NCBI RefSeq assembly: GCF_002797395.1
Contig: NZ_KZ454943.1
Location: 2,221,486-2,285,485, forward strand
Direction of reading: 5' to 3'
Source: Bacillus solitudinis
Lineage (GTDB): Bacteria > Bacillota > Bacilli > Bacillales > Bacillaceae_D
Length of the DNA stretch: 64,000 nucleotides
Of this stretch, positions 44,356-53,605 are shown in pieces; position 1 is the stretch's first letter; every line of letters starts with the position of its first letter. The translations under genes and the position numbers were made by a program. The notes beneath the pieces are model-generated. The model ran no database searches and had not been told where the DNA came from. It saw nothing but the letters and a program-made list of their open reading frames with translations.

Positions 44356-45861
44356 ATGACGTTTAAGATCGCATTTATTGGGGCAGGGAGTATTGGATTC
44401 ACTCGGGGCCTTTTGCGAGATTTATTAGCAGTACCAGAATTTAAAAAAATTGAAGTTGCCTTTACTGATATTGATCCGAAAAACCTTGAAATGGTCACTC
44501 AGTTATGTCAAAGGGATATTAATGAAAATGGCCTAAATATCACGATTCAGTCAACCCTTAACAGACGAGAGGCATTAAAGAATGCTAGATATATCTTCTG
44601 TGTTGTGCGCATTGGGGGGTTAGAGGCATTTAAACATGATGTTGATATCCCGTTAAAGTATGGAGTAGATCAATGTGTTGGCGACACGTTATGTGCTGGC
44701 GGAATAATGTATGGTCAACGTGGAATTGCAGCCATGTTAGATATCTGTAAGGATATACGTGAAGTAGCGGAACGTGATTGCTTACTGTTAAATTACGCAA
44801 ATCCAATGGCGATGCTCACGTGGGCATGTAATAAATATGGTGAAGTTAATACAATCGGACTTTGCCACGGGGTTCAAGGTGGACATCGTCAAATTGCAGA
44901 CGCTTTTGGACTTAAGCAAGAAGAAGTGGATATTATATGCGCTGGAATTAATCATCAAACTTGGTACGTTCAAATTAAACATAATGGTAAAGACTTAACT
45001 AATGATGTATTAACAGCATTTGAAAACCACCCAGAGTTTAGTCAAACAGAGAAAGTTAGAATTGATATGATCCGCCGCTTCGGGTATTACAGTACCGAGT
45101 CAAACGGACATTTGAGTGAGTACGTACCGTGGTACCGGAAACGGCCTGAAGAAATCAATAAGTGGATTGATATGGGAACTTGGATTAATGGAGAAACTGG
45201 TGGCTATTTGCGGGTATGTACGGAAGGACGTAATTGGTTTGAAACAGACTTTCCGAATTGGATGAAGGAACCTGCTTTCACGTATTCAGAAGAAGAACGA
45301 GGTCAAGAGCATGGATCCTATATAGTCGAAGGTTTAGAAACAGGACGTGTATATAGAGGCCATTTTAATGTCGTCAATAAAGGCGTGATTTCGAACCTTC
45401 CAGATGATGCAATCATTGAGGCGCCGGGTTATGTTGATCGTAATGGAATTAGTACACCATATGTTGGTGAGTTGCCTTTAGGATGTGCGGCTGTGTGTAA
45501 TGTGAGTATTTCTGTACAACGACTAGCTGTTGAGGCAGCTAGTCATGGTGATGACCAACTACTTCGTCAAGCGTTTATGATGGATCCACTTGTTGGGGCT
45601 GTGTGTAATCCACCGGAGATATGGCAAATGGTTGATGAAATGCTAGTAGCAGGAGAAAAGTGGTTACCACAATTCCAAATGGCAATTTCAGAAGCTAAAG
45701 TCCGCTTAGCTTCAGGAAATTTAATTCCTGTGAAAGAATACAACGGAGCAGCAAGGATAAAAACAAAGACAATTGAAGAAATGCAACAAAATCGCGAGGA
45801 AGCTAAGAAAAATGCTGGGGAAGCAGACAAGGCAATGGAACGACCAGCTGCTAGTAAATAA
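44356..45861 (+). CDS. GH4-family glycosidase, alpha-galactosidase (MelA)-like
   Basis: 501 residues of the NAD- and Mn-dependent glycoside hydrolase family 4. The N-terminal Rossmann motif is FIGAGSIGFTRGLLRDLL. AGGIMYGQRGIAAML, LNYANPMAMLTWACN and the metal ligands Cys in IGLCHGVQGG and His in CAGINHQTWY are all present. It is closer to MelA than to LplD (alpha-galacturonidase) or 6-phospho-glucosidases. The enzyme cleaves alpha-linked sugars by a redox-elimination mechanism in the cytoplasm. It is about 50 residues longer than E. coli MelA, with an Ala/Glu/Lys-rich tail. ATG at 44356 with AAGGGGGAG. It stands alone, without a transporter. Confidence 0.88.
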   Translation: MTFKIAFIGAGSIGFTRGLLRDLLAVPEFKKIEVAFTDIDPKNLEMVTQLCQRDINENGLNITIQSTLNRREALKNARYIFCVVRIGGLEAFKHDVDIPLKYGVDQCVGDTLCAGGIMYGQRGIAAMLDICKDIREVAERDCLLLNYANPMAMLTWACNKYGEVNTIGLCHGVQGGHRQIADAFGLKQEEVDIICAGINHQTWYVQIKHNGKDLTNDVLTAFENHPEFSQTEKVRIDMIRRFGYYSTESNGHLSEYVPWYRKRPEEINKWIDMGTWINGETGGYLRVCTEGRNWFETDFPNWMKEPAFTYSEEERGQEHGSYIVEGLETGRVYRGHFNVVNKGVISNLPDDAIIEAPGYVDRNGISTPYVGELPLGCAAVCNVSISVQRLAVEAASHGDDQLLRQAFMMDPLVGAVCNPPEIWQMVDEMLVAGEKWLPQFQMAISEAKVRLASGNLIPVKEYNGAARIKTKTIEEMQQNREEAKKNAGEADKAMERPAASK

Positions 45862-45884
45862 ATAAAAAAAGGGGTATTCCAAAC

Positions 45885-45996
45885 GAGGGCACTGAAAAAG
45901 GAAAAACCGGCTCTTTTAAGTTCCCCAAAGAAGCTGTAATGGCTCCGTTCGCTACTCCTTGCGATGAGAAACTCACTCACCTTTTTCAGTGGCCTC
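45885..45996. repeat. Dispersed palindromic repeat, copy R4
   Basis: Begins GAGGGCACTGAAAAAGG and ends CCTTTTTCAGTGGCCTC, so the hairpin arms enclose the repeat body (TTCCCCAAAGAAGCTGTAAT, GGCTCCGTTCGCTACTC). This is an internally deleted or rearranged version of R1/R6, 23 bases after the GH4 gene. Confidence 0.7.
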
Positions 45997-46040
45997 CTCA
46001 CCGTAGGGATTTTAAGAGATTAGCGACTTTCCCACATTGC

Positions 46041-46092
46041 AAAGGGGTTGTGGTATAAGGTTAAAACCGCCTTATGCCACAACCCCTTTTAA
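46041..46092. terminator. Bidirectional terminator
   Basis: AAAGGGGTTGTGG and CCACAACCCCTTTT enclose a second stem ATAAGG/CCTTAT. It lies 3' of the minus-strand lmrB-like gene. Confidence 0.8.
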
Positions 46093-46126
46093 ATTATGCA
46101 GTTTTACCTTCAGTCATCCTCATGAT

Positions 46127-47584
46127 TTATGCTTCAGTTGGTGGAACAGAACGTGTAATAAACAATGTAATCACAAAGCCAATAATCGCGAAAATTAATC
46201 CCACAGAAAAAGCCGCTTGAACACCTGAAATTAATGCTTCAGATTGTTGCGCAGGAGTTGGGTCAGTTGCACCATCTAAGTAAGCAAGCTGGCCTGCAGT
46301 CATTATACTTATAAAGAACGCAATACCGACAGCTCCTCCAATTTGTACAAGAGTATTAATAATCGCTGTTCCGTGTGGATAGTATTTACGTGGCAATTGA
46401 TTTAATCCATTTGTCTGTCCTGGTGTCATAACTAATGCGATACCAATCATTAATAGCGTGTGTAAAGTAATAAAGGTGATTAACGAAGTGGCATGAGATA
46501 CGTTTGTAAACATCCACATGACCACAACGACAAGAGCAGATCCAGGAATGATAAGAGATCTCGGTCCGAACTTATCGAATAATCGACCAGAAATAGGTGA
46601 AAGAAAGCCATTTAATATTCCCCCTGGTAATAGGGCAAGTCCAGCTACATAGGCAGATAGAGCGAGGCCACCTTGCAAGAACATGGGAATAATAATCATT
46701 GTAGAGAACATTGTCATCATCATGATGATAATTAAAACTGTCGTTAAGGCAAACATTGGTGATTTAAAGGCTCGAACGTCAAGAACAGGTTCAGGTAATT
46801 TTAATTGTCTTACTACAAATAGAATAAGTGAGATTACACCCACAAGTAATGTCACGATGACAGAGAAACTAAGAAAGCCCCCTTCACCTTCCCCGCCAAA
46901 ACTAAATCCAAACACAATTCCACCAAAACCTAAAGTGGAAAGTATAATTGATATAATATCTACTTTTGGTTTAGTTACAGGTGTAACATTTTTTAAATAA
47001 ATGCTGGCAAATAGAATCGATAAAAGGGCCATTGGAATAACGATATAAAATAACCAACGCCAATTTAACGACTCAACAATAACACCTGATATCGTTGGGC
47101 CAATTGCAGGTGCAAACATGATAACGAGTCCAATCATCCCCATCGCGCCGCCCCGTTTTTCAGGTGGATAGAGAACAAGGACAGTGTTCATAAGAACCGG
47201 GATAAGTAAGCCCGTACCTGCTGCCTGAATAATCCTCCCAAAAAGTAAGAAAGAAAAGTTAGGGGAAAATCCACAAATAATCGTACCAATTGTAAAAAGA
47301 ATCATCGCACCTAAAAAGATTTGACGCGTTGTAAACCATTGAATAATTAGTGCAGAAACCGGGATTAATATTCCGACCACGAGTAGAAATCCAGTGGAAA
47401 GCCATTGAATGGTCGCTGCAGAAACTTGAAGTTCTTTAATCAAATCAGTAAAAGCAACGGTTAAAAGAGTTTCATTTAAAATCGCAAAAAAGGCACCAAT
47501 AATAAGTGACATCATAATTGGCAAAACCTTTACATTCTCTTCCTGATGAGATGTAGGTTGTTCTTGTGTTTGAACTGAATGCAT
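46127..47584 (-). CDS. lmrB: DHA2-family multidrug efflux transporter, LmrB-like
   Basis: 485 residues with 14 predicted membrane segments. LPIMMSLIIGAFFAILNETL at the start, GRIIQAAGTGLLIPVL, MIGLVIMFAPAIGPTISGVI (motif C) and GLNQLPRKYYPHGTAIIN match LmrB/EmrB. It exports drugs such as lincomycin-like compounds by proton antiport. It lies 22 bases after a TetR gene in the same direction, the same order as lmrA-lmrB in B. subtilis. Ribosome site AAAAGGAGAA. Confidence 0.92.
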   Translation of the reverse strand: MHSVQTQEQPTSHQEENVKVLPIMMSLIIGAFFAILNETLLTVAFTDLIKELQVSAATIQWLSTGFLLVVGILIPVSALIIQWFTTRQIFLGAMILFTIGTIICGFSPNFSFLLFGRIIQAAGTGLLIPVLMNTVLVLYPPEKRGGAMGMIGLVIMFAPAIGPTISGVIVESLNWRWLFYIVIPMALLSILFASIYLKNVTPVTKPKVDIISIILSTLGFGGIVFGFSFGGEGEGGFLSFSVIVTLLVGVISLILFVVRQLKLPEPVLDVRAFKSPMFALTTVLIIIMMMTMFSTMIIIPMFLQGGLALSAYVAGLALLPGGILNGFLSPISGRLFDKFGPRSLIIPGSALVVVVMWMFTNVSHATSLITFITLHTLLMIGIALVMTPGQTNGLNQLPRKYYPHGTAIINTLVQIGGAVGIAFFISIMTAGQLAYLDGATDPTPAQQSEALISGVQAAFSVGLIFAIIGFVITLFITRSVPPTEA

Positions 47585-47606
47585 TAGAAATTCTCCTTTT
47601 AGGTGT

Positions 47607-48179
47607 TTAATATTTTTTTAATAAAATTGGGATATGTTCACTAATAATTAGTAGAGGCTGACCATCCTTTCTCGTTACGCAATGAACTAAAGCACCTTCA
47701 ATCATTGATGAAATCACGACAGCTAATTTTCTTGCTCTTTCCTCATCGAAGCCATCGTCTATTAATTTATCGACAAACGTTTGTTGAAAACTTTCATAGG
47801 TTAGGCGGCAAGCTTCTCGAAGCAAATCACTCATCATCCACGTTTCAAGCGCTAATAAACCAATAGGTGCACCTTCAAGTTTTTGTACTTTTTCAAATTT
47901 GGTGGAAAACTCTTTGATAAAAGATTGAATGGCAACAACAGCATTCGTATGGATTTCTAGACGTTGCCTCAAGTGCGAGGTGACAGCCTCTCGTGTATAA
48001 TGAATGGCTTCTGCGGCAAGTTCTTCTTTTCCACCGGGGAAGTAATAGTAGAGAGAGCCTTTTGGAGAACCACTTTCTTTAATAATTTGGTTTAAGCCGG
48101 TCGCATGGTAGCCTTGTATTTGAAACAGCCTTGATGCGGTTTCAAGAATTTTAACTTGAGTATCGTTCTTAAAAGTCAT
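47607..48179 (-). CDS. lmrA: TetR-family regulator, LmrA/QdoR-like
   Basis: 190 residues. The N-terminal HTH (ILETASRLFQIQGYHATGLN, then QIIKESGSPKGSLYYYFPGG) is nearly the LmrA/YxaF signature. The C-terminal ligand domain includes GAPIGLLALETWMMSDLLRE. The ATG at 48179 follows AAAGGGA; the upstream in-frame extension to 48257 has no ribosome site and overlaps the promoter. It probably represses itself and lmrB. Confidence 0.9.
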   Translation of the reverse strand: MTFKNDTQVKILETASRLFQIQGYHATGLNQIIKESGSPKGSLYYYFPGGKEELAAEAIHYTREAVTSHLRQRLEIHTNAVVAIQSFIKEFSTKFEKVQKLEGAPIGLLALETWMMSDLLREACRLTYESFQQTFVDKLIDDGFDEERARKLAVVISSMIEGALVHCVTRKDGQPLLIISEHIPILLKKY

Positions 48180-48206
48180 GTCAACGGTCCCTTTCAAACA
48201 AATTAT

Positions 48207-48253
48207 AACAACTGGTCTATATAAATATATAGAATTGAAACGAGTTCTGTCAA
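48207..48253 (-). promoter_or_regulatory. lmrAB promoter with probable LmrA operator
   Basis: On the minus strand, TTGACA (48248-48253) is followed 18 bases later by TATATT (48224-48229). TATATAGACCAGTTGT overlaps and follows the -10 and resembles the LmrA/QdoR box (ATAGACCRGTCTA-like). Confidence 0.5.
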
Positions 48254-48322
48254 TCAATGATTTACAATAATCTATTATTCATAACTGTTGGTAATTATTA
48301 CCACCCCATTTGTAAATAATCC

Positions 48323-48351
48323 TTGACGTGGGAAATAAAAGAAAGTAGAAT
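48323..48351 (+). promoter_or_regulatory. yclNOPQ promoter
   Basis: TTGACG and TAGAAT are separated by 17 bases. The Fur box at 48373-48387 lies just after the expected start site. Confidence 0.7.
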
Positions 48352-48372
48352 GAAAACTGTTCTCATTGAAGT

Positions 48373-48387
48373 TGATAATCAATATCA
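48373..48387 (+). promoter_or_regulatory. Fur box of the siderophore importer operon
   Basis: TGATAATCAATATCA matches the 7-1-7 Fur consensus TGATAATNATTATCA at all but two positions. It lies about 15 bases after the predicted transcription start, so Fur-Fe2+ would block the operon in iron-replete cells. Confidence 0.8.
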
Positions 48388-48439
48388 TTTATTAAGTTTT
48401 TGTAATTGTGGGTAAGGAGGGAGAGCGTAGCATTTTATT

Positions 48440-49396
48440 ATGTTGAAACTACGATATTTAGTCATAGCTTTGGTTTTACTTTCGTTTACATCCATTTTTA
48501 TTGGCGTAAAGGATATTTCCCCTTTAAGTCTCTTTAATCTAACGGAAGAACAATTACATATCTTACTCGTTAGTCGAGTTCCTCGGTTGATAAGCATTAT
48601 CATTGCAGGCGTAAGTCTAAGCATCTGTGGATTAATCATGCAGCAAATTACAAGAAACAAATTTGTTTCTCCTACAACTGCAGGAACCATGGATTGGGCA
48701 AGATTTGGAATTTTAATTTCGTTAATATTGTTTACTTCTGCTAGCCCAATTGTCAAAATGCTTGTTGCCTCCACATTTGCTTTAATTGGAACTTTTTTAT
48801 TTATGAGCATCTTAAATCGCATTAAGCACAAAGGGACTATATTTACCCCACTCGTCGGAATTATGCTAGGGAACATCATTGGTTCAATAACAACGTTTTT
48901 CGCTTTGAAAGAGGATCTTGTTCAGAATATGTCTTCTTGGCTCCAAGGTGATTTTTCTCTGATTTTAAAGGGGCGCTATGAACTATTATATATAAGCATT
49001 CCACTTGTGATTGTTGCGTTTTTGTATGCAAATCGTTTTACTATTGCCGGAATGGGCGAGGATTTTTCCAAAAATTTGGGCTTGAACTATAAAACAGTAG
49101 TTAATATAGGCTTGGTTATTGTGGCACTTGTTACATCGGTTGTGATTCTTACAGTGGGAATGATTCCTTTTCTCGGATTAATTATTCCGAATATCGTGTC
49201 GTTATATCGTGGAGATAATTTAAAGAACAGTTTGCCTCACACAGCGGTACTCGGAGCAGTATTTGTTCTCTTCTGTGACATATTAGGAAGAGTCATTATT
49301 TACCCATACGAAATATCCATCGGTGTAACGGTAGGAGTTTTAGGTAGTGGTATTTTCCTTTACCTATTGTTAAGGAGAAAGTCTTATGCAGTATAA
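48440..49396 (+). CDS. yclN: Catecholate siderophore ABC transporter permease YclN
   Basis: A 318-residue FecCD-type permease with about nine helices. SRVPRLISIIIAGVSLSICG, LIMQQITRNKFVSPTTAGTM and DWARFGILISL are near-identical to B. subtilis YclN, which imports petrobactin-type (3,4-catecholate) ferric siderophores. GMIPFLGLIIPNIVSLYRGD is the coupling-helix region. The ribosome site AAGGAGGG lies unusually far (about 18 bases) from the ATG, so the start may be a nearby codon. First gene of yclNOPQ. It overlaps yclO. Confidence 0.93.
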   Translation: MLKLRYLVIALVLLSFTSIFIGVKDISPLSLFNLTEEQLHILLVSRVPRLISIIIAGVSLSICGLIMQQITRNKFVSPTTAGTMDWARFGILISLILFTSASPIVKMLVASTFALIGTFLFMSILNRIKHKGTIFTPLVGIMLGNIIGSITTFFALKEDLVQNMSSWLQGDFSLILKGRYELLYISIPLVIVAFLYANRFTIAGMGEDFSKNLGLNYKTVVNIGLVIVALVTSVVILTVGMIPFLGLIIPNIVSLYRGDNLKNSLPHTAVLGAVFVLFCDILGRVIIYPYEISIGVTVGVLGSGIFLYLLLRRKSYAV

Positions 49397-50339
49397 AAGA
49401 AAAATAATCATTCTAACCATGCTAGCCTTCGCGTTAATTGCTATCTTTTTGTTTATAAATCTTAGTAGTAACAATTGGGACTATGTTCTTCCCCGGAGAG
49501 CAACTAAAATCCTAGCGATAATTTTAACTGGTGGTTCCATAGCCTTTTCATCGATGATTTTTCAAACGATAACAAATAATCGAATTTTAACCCCTAGTAT
49601 TCTTGGCTTAGATTCATTGTATTTATTTATTCAAACGACGGTTATTTTCATATTTGGTTCAGCAAACCTCACAGTAATGAATCAAAATGGTAACTTTCTT
49701 ATCTCCGTAGGGGCTATGGTGTTATTTTCAACGTTATTATATAAGTTTCTTTTTAAACGAAATGACCAAAGTATTTTTATTCTCCTGTTAGCCGGATTGA
49801 TTTTAGGTAGTTTTTTTGGGAGTTTATCATCTTTTATGCAGATGCTAATTGATCCAAATGAGTTCTTAATTGTACAGGATCGTATGTTTGCAAGTTTCAA
49901 CAACGTCAATATAAATCTTCTAGTTATCTCAATCATTGCGGTGTTCATTATTGCCATTTATGTTTATCGTTTCAGCAAATTTTTTGATGCTATTTCCTTA
50001 GGGAAAGAGCAGGCAATTAATTTAGGGATAGATTACGATAAGGTAGTAAAGCGAATGTTAATCGTTGTTGCCGTACTAGTCTCAATATCGACGGCACTCG
50101 TTGGACCGATTACCTTTTTGGGATTACTTGTTGTGAACCTTGCCCGTGAATTTTTAAGAACGTATCAACACAAATATTTAATACCAGCATCGATCTTGAT
50201 TAGTATCATTGCTTTGGTTGGTGGATTGTTGCTTGTTGAAAGAGTATTTACGTTCACGACTACATTAAGTGTCATTATTAATTTCATTGGAGGCACGTAT
50301 TTTATCTACTTGCTTTTAAAGGAGAGTAAACAATGGTAA
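49386..50339 (+). CDS. yclO: Catecholate siderophore ABC transporter permease YclO
   Basis: 317 residues, the second FecCD-type permease (helices throughout; LPRRATKILAIILTGGSIAF, TNNRILTPSILGLDSLYLF, GPITFLGLLVVNLAREFLRT). It overlaps yclN by 11 bases and the ATPase gene by 7, so translation is coupled. It forms a heterodimeric channel with YclN. Confidence 0.93.
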   Translation: MQYKRKIIILTMLAFALIAIFLFINLSSNNWDYVLPRRATKILAIILTGGSIAFSSMIFQTITNNRILTPSILGLDSLYLFIQTTVIFIFGSANLTVMNQNGNFLISVGAMVLFSTLLYKFLFKRNDQSIFILLLAGLILGSFFGSLSSFMQMLIDPNEFLIVQDRMFASFNNVNINLLVISIIAVFIIAIYVYRFSKFFDAISLGKEQAINLGIDYDKVVKRMLIVVAVLVSISTALVGPITFLGLLVVNLAREFLRTYQHKYLIPASILISIIALVGGLLLVERVFTFTTTLSVIINFIGGTYFIYLLLKESKQW

Positions 50340-51091
50340 ATGTACTGAATTTGACGAAACAATATGGAGAGAAAAACGTTGTTGAAAACGTTTCTTTGAA
50401 AATAGCAAAAGGGAAAATCACTTCCTTTATTGGTCCAAATGGCGCAGGGAAAAGTACATTGCTGTCAATGATTAGTCGTCTTATTGATAAGGATTCTGGA
50501 GAAGTGCTCATCGATGGATTGGATATTACGCAAACAAAAAGCAATGAATTAGCTAAAAAAATCTCGATTCTGAAACAATCGAATCATATAAATATTCGTT
50601 TAACGATCCGTGAGTTAGTGAGTTTTGGTCGTTTCCCTTATTCTCAGGGAAAATTAAACCAAGACGATGTGGAACATATTGATGAAGCCATCCGCTATAT
50701 GGAGCTTAAAGAAATGCAAGATAAATATCTAGACCAGCTAAGTGGTGGGCAAAGGCAACGCGCCTATATTGCAATGGTTATTGCTCAAAATACCGAATAT
50801 GTCCTTTTAGATGAACCTTTAAACAACCTAGATATGAAGCATTCTGTACAAATCATGAAGGTGTTAAGACGTCTTGTTGATGATCTTGGTAAAACGGTTA
50901 TTATTGTGATTCATGATATTAATTTTGCTTCTTGTTATTCTGACTATATTGTCGCTCTAAAGGATGGAAAGGTAATTAATGAAGGTCCTACTGAGGACAT
51001 TATTAATAGCTCCGTCCTCAAAGACATTTACGATATGGACATTGAAATTAAGAATATAAATTGTAATAAAATTTGCGTGTATTTCTCGTAA
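50333..51091 (+). CDS. yclP: Siderophore ABC transporter ATP-binding protein YclP
   Basis: 252 residues. Walker A is GPNGAGKST, the signature LSGGQRQRAYIAM, Walker B YVLLDEPLNNLD and the switch His in VIHDINFASCYSD. The LNNLDMKHS variant (Asn for the usual Thr/Ser-Gly) is normal for YclP-like proteins. It powers YclNO. The substrate-binding gene follows after 171 bases and is probably also transcribed from its own promoter region. Confidence 0.93.
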   Translation: MVNVLNLTKQYGEKNVVENVSLKIAKGKITSFIGPNGAGKSTLLSMISRLIDKDSGEVLIDGLDITQTKSNELAKKISILKQSNHINIRLTIRELVSFGRFPYSQGKLNQDDVEHIDEAIRYMELKEMQDKYLDQLSGGQRQRAYIAMVIAQNTEYVLLDEPLNNLDMKHSVQIMKVLRRLVDDLGKTVIIVIHDINFASCYSDYIVALKDGKVINEGPTEDIINSSVLKDIYDMDIEIKNINCNKICVYFS

Positions 51092-51262
51092 ATAGTTGCT
51101 GTTGTTATCTGATTGACTTAGTTGCTTGATTAAAAGTTCTTTGGCTCATTGGTTTAACAGGGGAATTATATTAAATAGAGGAGGACGGCCAAGAACATAT
51201 CGTGCGAATCAGCAAGAAAGTCAGTTCAAATAGATAAAAAAACTCATAGAGGTGACATAATA

Positions 51263-52261
51263 ATGAAAAAATTAGCTTTTCTTTTAATGACAATGATGTT
51301 GGTAGTATTTGTAGCGGCTTGCGGAACTGAAGGAACCGCTACTGAACCAGTTGATGGAAATGTTGAAGTAGATAGTGAAACAGAGGTAACAGAAGAAGTA
51401 GAGGGAGAAGAATCATCAGAACTAACCATTACCCATGAATTAGGAGAAATTGTTGTTCCCAAAAACCCTGAAAATGTCGTTGTATTTGACTTTGGTGTCT
51501 TAGATTCTTTAGATAAACTTGGTGTTGACGTAGCTGGTGTTGCTCAAGCGGGCTCAATTCCTTCATACCTTTCAAAATATGGAGATTCAGCATATGAGAA
51601 CATTGGAAGTTTAAAAGAGCCAGACTTCGAAAAAATCAGTGAGATTTCACCCGAATTAATTGTTATTTCAGCGCGTCAAGCTGAGGCATATGATGAGTTA
51701 TCAAAAATTGCTCCTACTCTATATGTGACAGTTGATAATGCGGACTATATGAATTCTTTTGCAGAAAACATGAAAACACTGGGAGAAATCTTTGGAAAAG
51801 AAGCTGAGGTTGAAGCAGAGCTTGCTACAATCAATGAATCTGTAGAAGCGTTAAATGCTAAGGCAACAGCTAATGGAGAAAAGGGCTTAATTATTCTCGT
51901 TAATGATGGTAGTGTAAGTGCCTATGGTTCTAACTCAAGATTTGGAATTATTCATGATGTTTTTGGTGTAACTCCTGCTGATACAAATATCGAGGTCTCT
52001 ACCCATGGGCAAAATGTTTCGTTTGAATATATTACAGAAATGAATCCTGATATATTGTTTGTTGTTGACCGAGGCGCTGCTGTCGCTGGATCGACAGAAA
52101 CCTCAGCTGCAACTGTATTAGATAATGAATTAGTTAATAACACAACTGCGGCTCAAAATGAGCGAATCATCTATCTAGATCCTGACTATTGGTATCTATC
52201 AGGTGGTGGACTTGTTTCTGTTGCTGAAATGGTGAAACAAATCGATAGTGTAATTGAATAA
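51263..52261 (+). CDS. yclQ: Siderophore-binding lipoprotein YclQ
   Basis: 332 residues. The signal peptide ends at VFVAAC (lipobox Cys20). An acidic Glu/Thr-rich linker follows, then a type III periplasmic-binding fold (Peripla_BP_2): ITHELGEIVVPKNPENVVVF, FGVLDSLDKLGVDVAG, FEKISEISPELIVIS, FGIIHDVFGVTPADTNIEV. It binds the ferric catecholate outside the membrane for YclNOP. GAGGTGA precedes the ATG. The last gene of the group, followed by repeat R5. Confidence 0.93.
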   Translation: MKKLAFLLMTMMLVVFVAACGTEGTATEPVDGNVEVDSETEVTEEVEGEESSELTITHELGEIVVPKNPENVVVFDFGVLDSLDKLGVDVAGVAQAGSIPSYLSKYGDSAYENIGSLKEPDFEKISEISPELIVISARQAEAYDELSKIAPTLYVTVDNADYMNSFAENMKTLGEIFGKEAEVEAELATINESVEALNAKATANGEKGLIILVNDGSVSAYGSNSRFGIIHDVFGVTPADTNIEVSTHGQNVSFEYITEMNPDILFVVDRGAAVAGSTETSAATVLDNELVNNTTAAQNERIIYLDPDYWYLSGGGLVSVAEMVKQIDSVIE

Positions 52262-52290
52262 TTCTATTTAAATGAGTGTGCACAAGGGAA

Positions 52291-52388
52291 GCCATTGAAA
52301 AAGTCTCTTTTAGCAGATTCGAGGAAGAAGCAATGGCTCCACACTTTATCGCCCTGCTATGAGAAAATCACTCATAGCAGGGTTTTTC
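52291..52388. repeat. Dispersed palindromic repeat, copy R5
   Basis: GCCATTGAAAAAGT, then TTCGAGGAAGAAGCAATGG, then the hairpin CCCTGCTATGAG/CTCATAGCAGGG (52352-52382) followed by TTTTTCT, which makes it a good terminator for yclQ. It lacks the R1-type terminal GAGGCCACTG hairpin. Confidence 0.75.
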
Positions 52389-52523
52389 TAAATAAAGCAC
52401 GGATATCCTTGCCAAATGATCTCCTCTTTTTAAATTGATAAATGAAAGCGTTATTCTTTTAATCGAAAATCAATTATGATAAATTAAGATAGTTAATTAA
52501 AATAATTAATATAGGGGGCAAAT

Positions 52524-53513
52524 ATGGTTTATGTTGCAAATGAAAATAGATATACTAACATGAAGTATAATCGGTGTGGAAATTCGGGGTTATTACTACC
52601 ATCACTTTCATTAGGATTATGGCATAACTTTGGTGGTGTCGATCCCTACGAAAATGGGCGATCGATGCTTAGACGAGCGTTTGATTTAGGAATTACTCAC
52701 TTTGACTTAGCTAATAATTACGGGCCACCACCCGGATCAGCTGAAGAAATGTTTGGAAAAATATTAAAAACAGATTTTGCTCCATATCGTGATGAGATGA
52801 TTATTTCCTCAAAGGCTGGCTACAAAATGTGGGAAGGTCCTTACGGGGATTGGGGATCGAAAAAATATCTCGTTTCAAGTCTTGACCAAAGCTTAAAGCG
52901 AATGAATTTAGATTATGTCGACATCTTTTATTCCCATCGCCCTGATCCTAATACTCCTATGGAAGAAACAATGGCAGCTTTAGATTTAGTTGTTCGACAA
53001 GGGAAAGCCCTTTATGTAGGGATTTCAAGTTATAGTGCTGAGCAAACAGAAGAAGCGGTACGAATTCTAAATGAGTTAGGAACCCCACTTTTAATTCATC
53101 AGCCTAATTATTCAATGTTTAACCGTTGGATTGAAGATGGTTTACAAGATGTGCTTACTGAAAACGGGGTTGGTTCCATTGCCTTTTGCCCACTAGCACA
53201 AGGGTTACTGACCAATAAATATTTATCAGGCATTCCAAATGATTCGAGGGCTGCAAATGCAAATAGCTTTCTAAAAAAAGAACAAGTGACAGACGAAGTA
53301 GTGAGTAAGGTGCAGAGTTTAAATGAAATCGCTAAAAAGAGAGATCAAAGTCTTGTCCAAATGGCCCTTGCTTGGGTATTACGTGGAGAAGTGACAACGG
53401 CGTTGATTGGAGCTAGTAAAGTCAGTCAAATTGAAGAGAATGTTCAAGCATTGGACAATCTTGACTTTTCGGTAGAAGAATTAACTGAGATCGATAAAAT
53501 TTTACAAGGTTAA
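52524..53513 (+). CDS. Aldo/keto reductase (YghZ-like)
   Basis: 329 residues, an NADPH-dependent TIM-barrel reductase. NMKYNRCGNSGLLLPSLSLG at the start, the catalytic tetrad in FDLANNYG (Asp, Tyr), SSKAG (Lys) and YSHRPDPNTP (His), and IAFCPLAQGLLTNKYL are those of the YghZ/L-glyceraldehyde-3-phosphate-reductase subgroup. This subgroup clears methylglyoxal-type aldehydes. A cre-like ATGAAAGCGTTATT lies at 52442-52455. Monocistronic. Confidence 0.9.
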   Translation: MVYVANENRYTNMKYNRCGNSGLLLPSLSLGLWHNFGGVDPYENGRSMLRRAFDLGITHFDLANNYGPPPGSAEEMFGKILKTDFAPYRDEMIISSKAGYKMWEGPYGDWGSKKYLVSSLDQSLKRMNLDYVDIFYSHRPDPNTPMEETMAALDLVVRQGKALYVGISSYSAEQTEEAVRILNELGTPLLIHQPNYSMFNRWIEDGLQDVLTENGVGSIAFCPLAQGLLTNKYLSGIPNDSRAANANSFLKKEQVTDEVVSKVQSLNEIAKKRDQSLVQMALAWVLRGEVTTALIGASKVSQIEENVQALDNLDFSVEELTEIDKILQG

Positions 53514-53514
53514 T

Positions 53515-53562
53515 AAAAAAAGGGAGAAAAAAGGTCATTCGGACCATTTGCCTCCCTTCTTT
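53515..53562. terminator. Bidirectional terminator
   Basis: AAAGGGAG/CTCCCTT encloses an inner GGTC/GGACC-type hairpin between convergent genes, with an A-run before and T-rich sequence after. Confidence 0.7.
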
Positions 53563-53605
53563 GCCGTCATTGAAACAGTGGTTCTTTTACTTTATAGAAG
53601 AATGA

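Noticed and set aside
44356-45861. Alpha-galacturonidase (LplD) or 6-phospho-alpha-glucosidase
   Set aside because: The IGLCHGVQGG, CAGINHQTWY and GTLPS/GELPLG-type regions agree better with MelA-type GH4 alpha-galactosidases; no PTS gene nearby.
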